Positions 63,244 to 64,000 of a stretch of DNA of 64,000 nucleotides are shown in pieces. Under the pieces are notes generated by a model. It did no database searches. It was not told where the DNA came from and worked only from the letters and a program-made list of their open reading frames with translations. How positions within the stretch are numbered: position 1 is the first letter of the stretch; the number at the start of each line of letters is the position of its first letter. The stretch spans positions 77,053,744 to 77,117,743 of the forward strand of contig JAVIAB010000051.1 in NCBI GenBank assembly GCA_032433765.1, given 5' to 3'. The stretch comes from Megaustenia siamemsis (lineage: Eukaryota; Mollusca; Gastropoda; Stylommatophora; Ariophantidae). The position numbers and the translations under genes were made by a program.

Positions 63244-64000
63244 TGTGACTCAAGCATTAGCATATGGGTTAGTGAGAGTCAAGCATTATAATATGGGTTA
63301 GTGGGAGTCAAGCATTAGAATATGGGTTAGTGGGAGTCAAGCATTAGAATATGGGTTAGTGTGAGTCAAGCATTATAATATGGGTTAGTGGGAGTCAAGC
63401 ATTAGTATATGAGTTAGTGGGAGTCTAGCAATAGTATATGGGTTAGTGGGAGTCAAGCATTGTGCCCATCAGTTAGTGGGTGTCAAGCATTGTGCACATC
63501 AGTTAATGGGATTCAAGCATTGTGCACATCAGTTAATGGGATTCAAGCATTGTGCACATCAGTTAGTGGGAGTCAAGCATTGTGCACATCAGTTAGTGGG
63601 AGTCAAGCATTAGAATATGGGTTAGTGGGAGTCAAGCATTAGCATATGGGTTAGTGGGAGTCAAGCATTAGTATATGGGTTAGTGGGAGTCAAGCATTAG
63701 TATATGGGTTAGTGGGAGTCAAGCATCAGTATATGGGTTAGTGGGAGTCAAGCATTAGTATATGGGTTAGTGGGAGTCTAGCATTAGAATATGGGTTAGT
63801 GGGAGTCAAGCATCAGTACTTGGGTTAGTGGGAGTCAAGCATTAGTATATGGGTTAGTGGGAGTCTAGCATTAGCATATGGGTTAGTGGGAGTCAAGCAT
63901 TAGCATATGGGTTAGTGGGAGTCAAGCATTACTATATTGGTTAGTGGGAGTCAAGCATTAGTATATGGGTTAGTGGGAGTCAAGCATTAGTATATGGGTT
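63244..64000. repeat. 30-bp minisatellite, about 25 copies, runs off the window
   Basis: The unit is AGTCAAGCATTAGTATATGG plus GTTAGTGGG and a linking base. A block at 63455-63600 has the variant TTGTGCACATCAGTTA in place of TTAGTATATGGGTTA. Confidence 0.93.

Noticed and set aside
63244..64000. Telomeric repeat, because of GGGTTAG in each unit
   Set aside because: Only one hexamer-like motif per 30-bp unit; not a (TTAGGG)n array.

Overview
This is a stretch of AT-rich, repeat-dominated animal nuclear DNA. There are no operons, Shine-Dalgarno sites or bacterial genes, and no convincing complete host gene. The content is animal-type: APE-type non-LTR retrotransposons, tRNA-derived SINEs with 11-15 bp target-site duplications (TSDs), a Penelope-like element, an LTR element, Tc1/mariner-class transposons and about twenty tandem arrays. 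The SINE architecture (different tRNA-like heads on a shared central domain) and the LINE mix suggest a lophotrochozoan, most likely a mollusc. That taxonomic call is inference; no database search was run.

Layout. 0-3.2 kb: LINE 3' fragments and SINEs. 3.9-13.7 kb: a decayed Penelope-like reverse transcriptase carrying an inserted 6.5 kb LTR element (5551-12031, TSD GCAT). The LTR element has a Gag-like protein and coiled-coil ORFs but no protease, reverse transcriptase or integrase. Inverted sequence flanks the complex, and a 17-unit tandem array of SINE heads lies at 12.4-13.3 kb. 13.9-15.5 kb: a minus-strand LINE interrupted by another repeat. 15.5-31.9 kb: minisatellites, SINEs with clear TSDs, LINE remnants, and one candidate host exon on the minus strand (16831-17037). 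31.9-34.8 kb: a 21-bp satellite interrupted by a SINE. 36.3-39.5 kb: a LINE reverse-transcriptase region, then an AGT-rich minisatellite. 39.9-42.0 kb: a Tc1/mariner-class transposon with an uninterrupted 485-codon transposase, inserted in a LINE. A second, disabled copy lies at 52.5-54.6 kb. 43-51 kb: LINE fragments, including the longest open one (49.16-50.2 kb), a 63-bp array and SINEs. 54.7-64 kb: a LINE endonuclease domain, a SINE, a 72-bp array, a TIR element with nested remnants, and 24-bp and 30-bp arrays reaching the window end.

How the parts relate. At least seven LINE families are represented, nearly all as 5'-truncated 3' ends, as expected from target-primed reverse transcription. 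Three SINE types share a central domain. Two of them also share a GTACTTTAC tail, so they may use the same LINE machinery. The transposase family has D-to-E spacing of 83 residues, far from the classical 34. The two LTRs differ almost only by single-base indels in homopolymers, so some frameshifts in this window may be sequence errors rather than biology.
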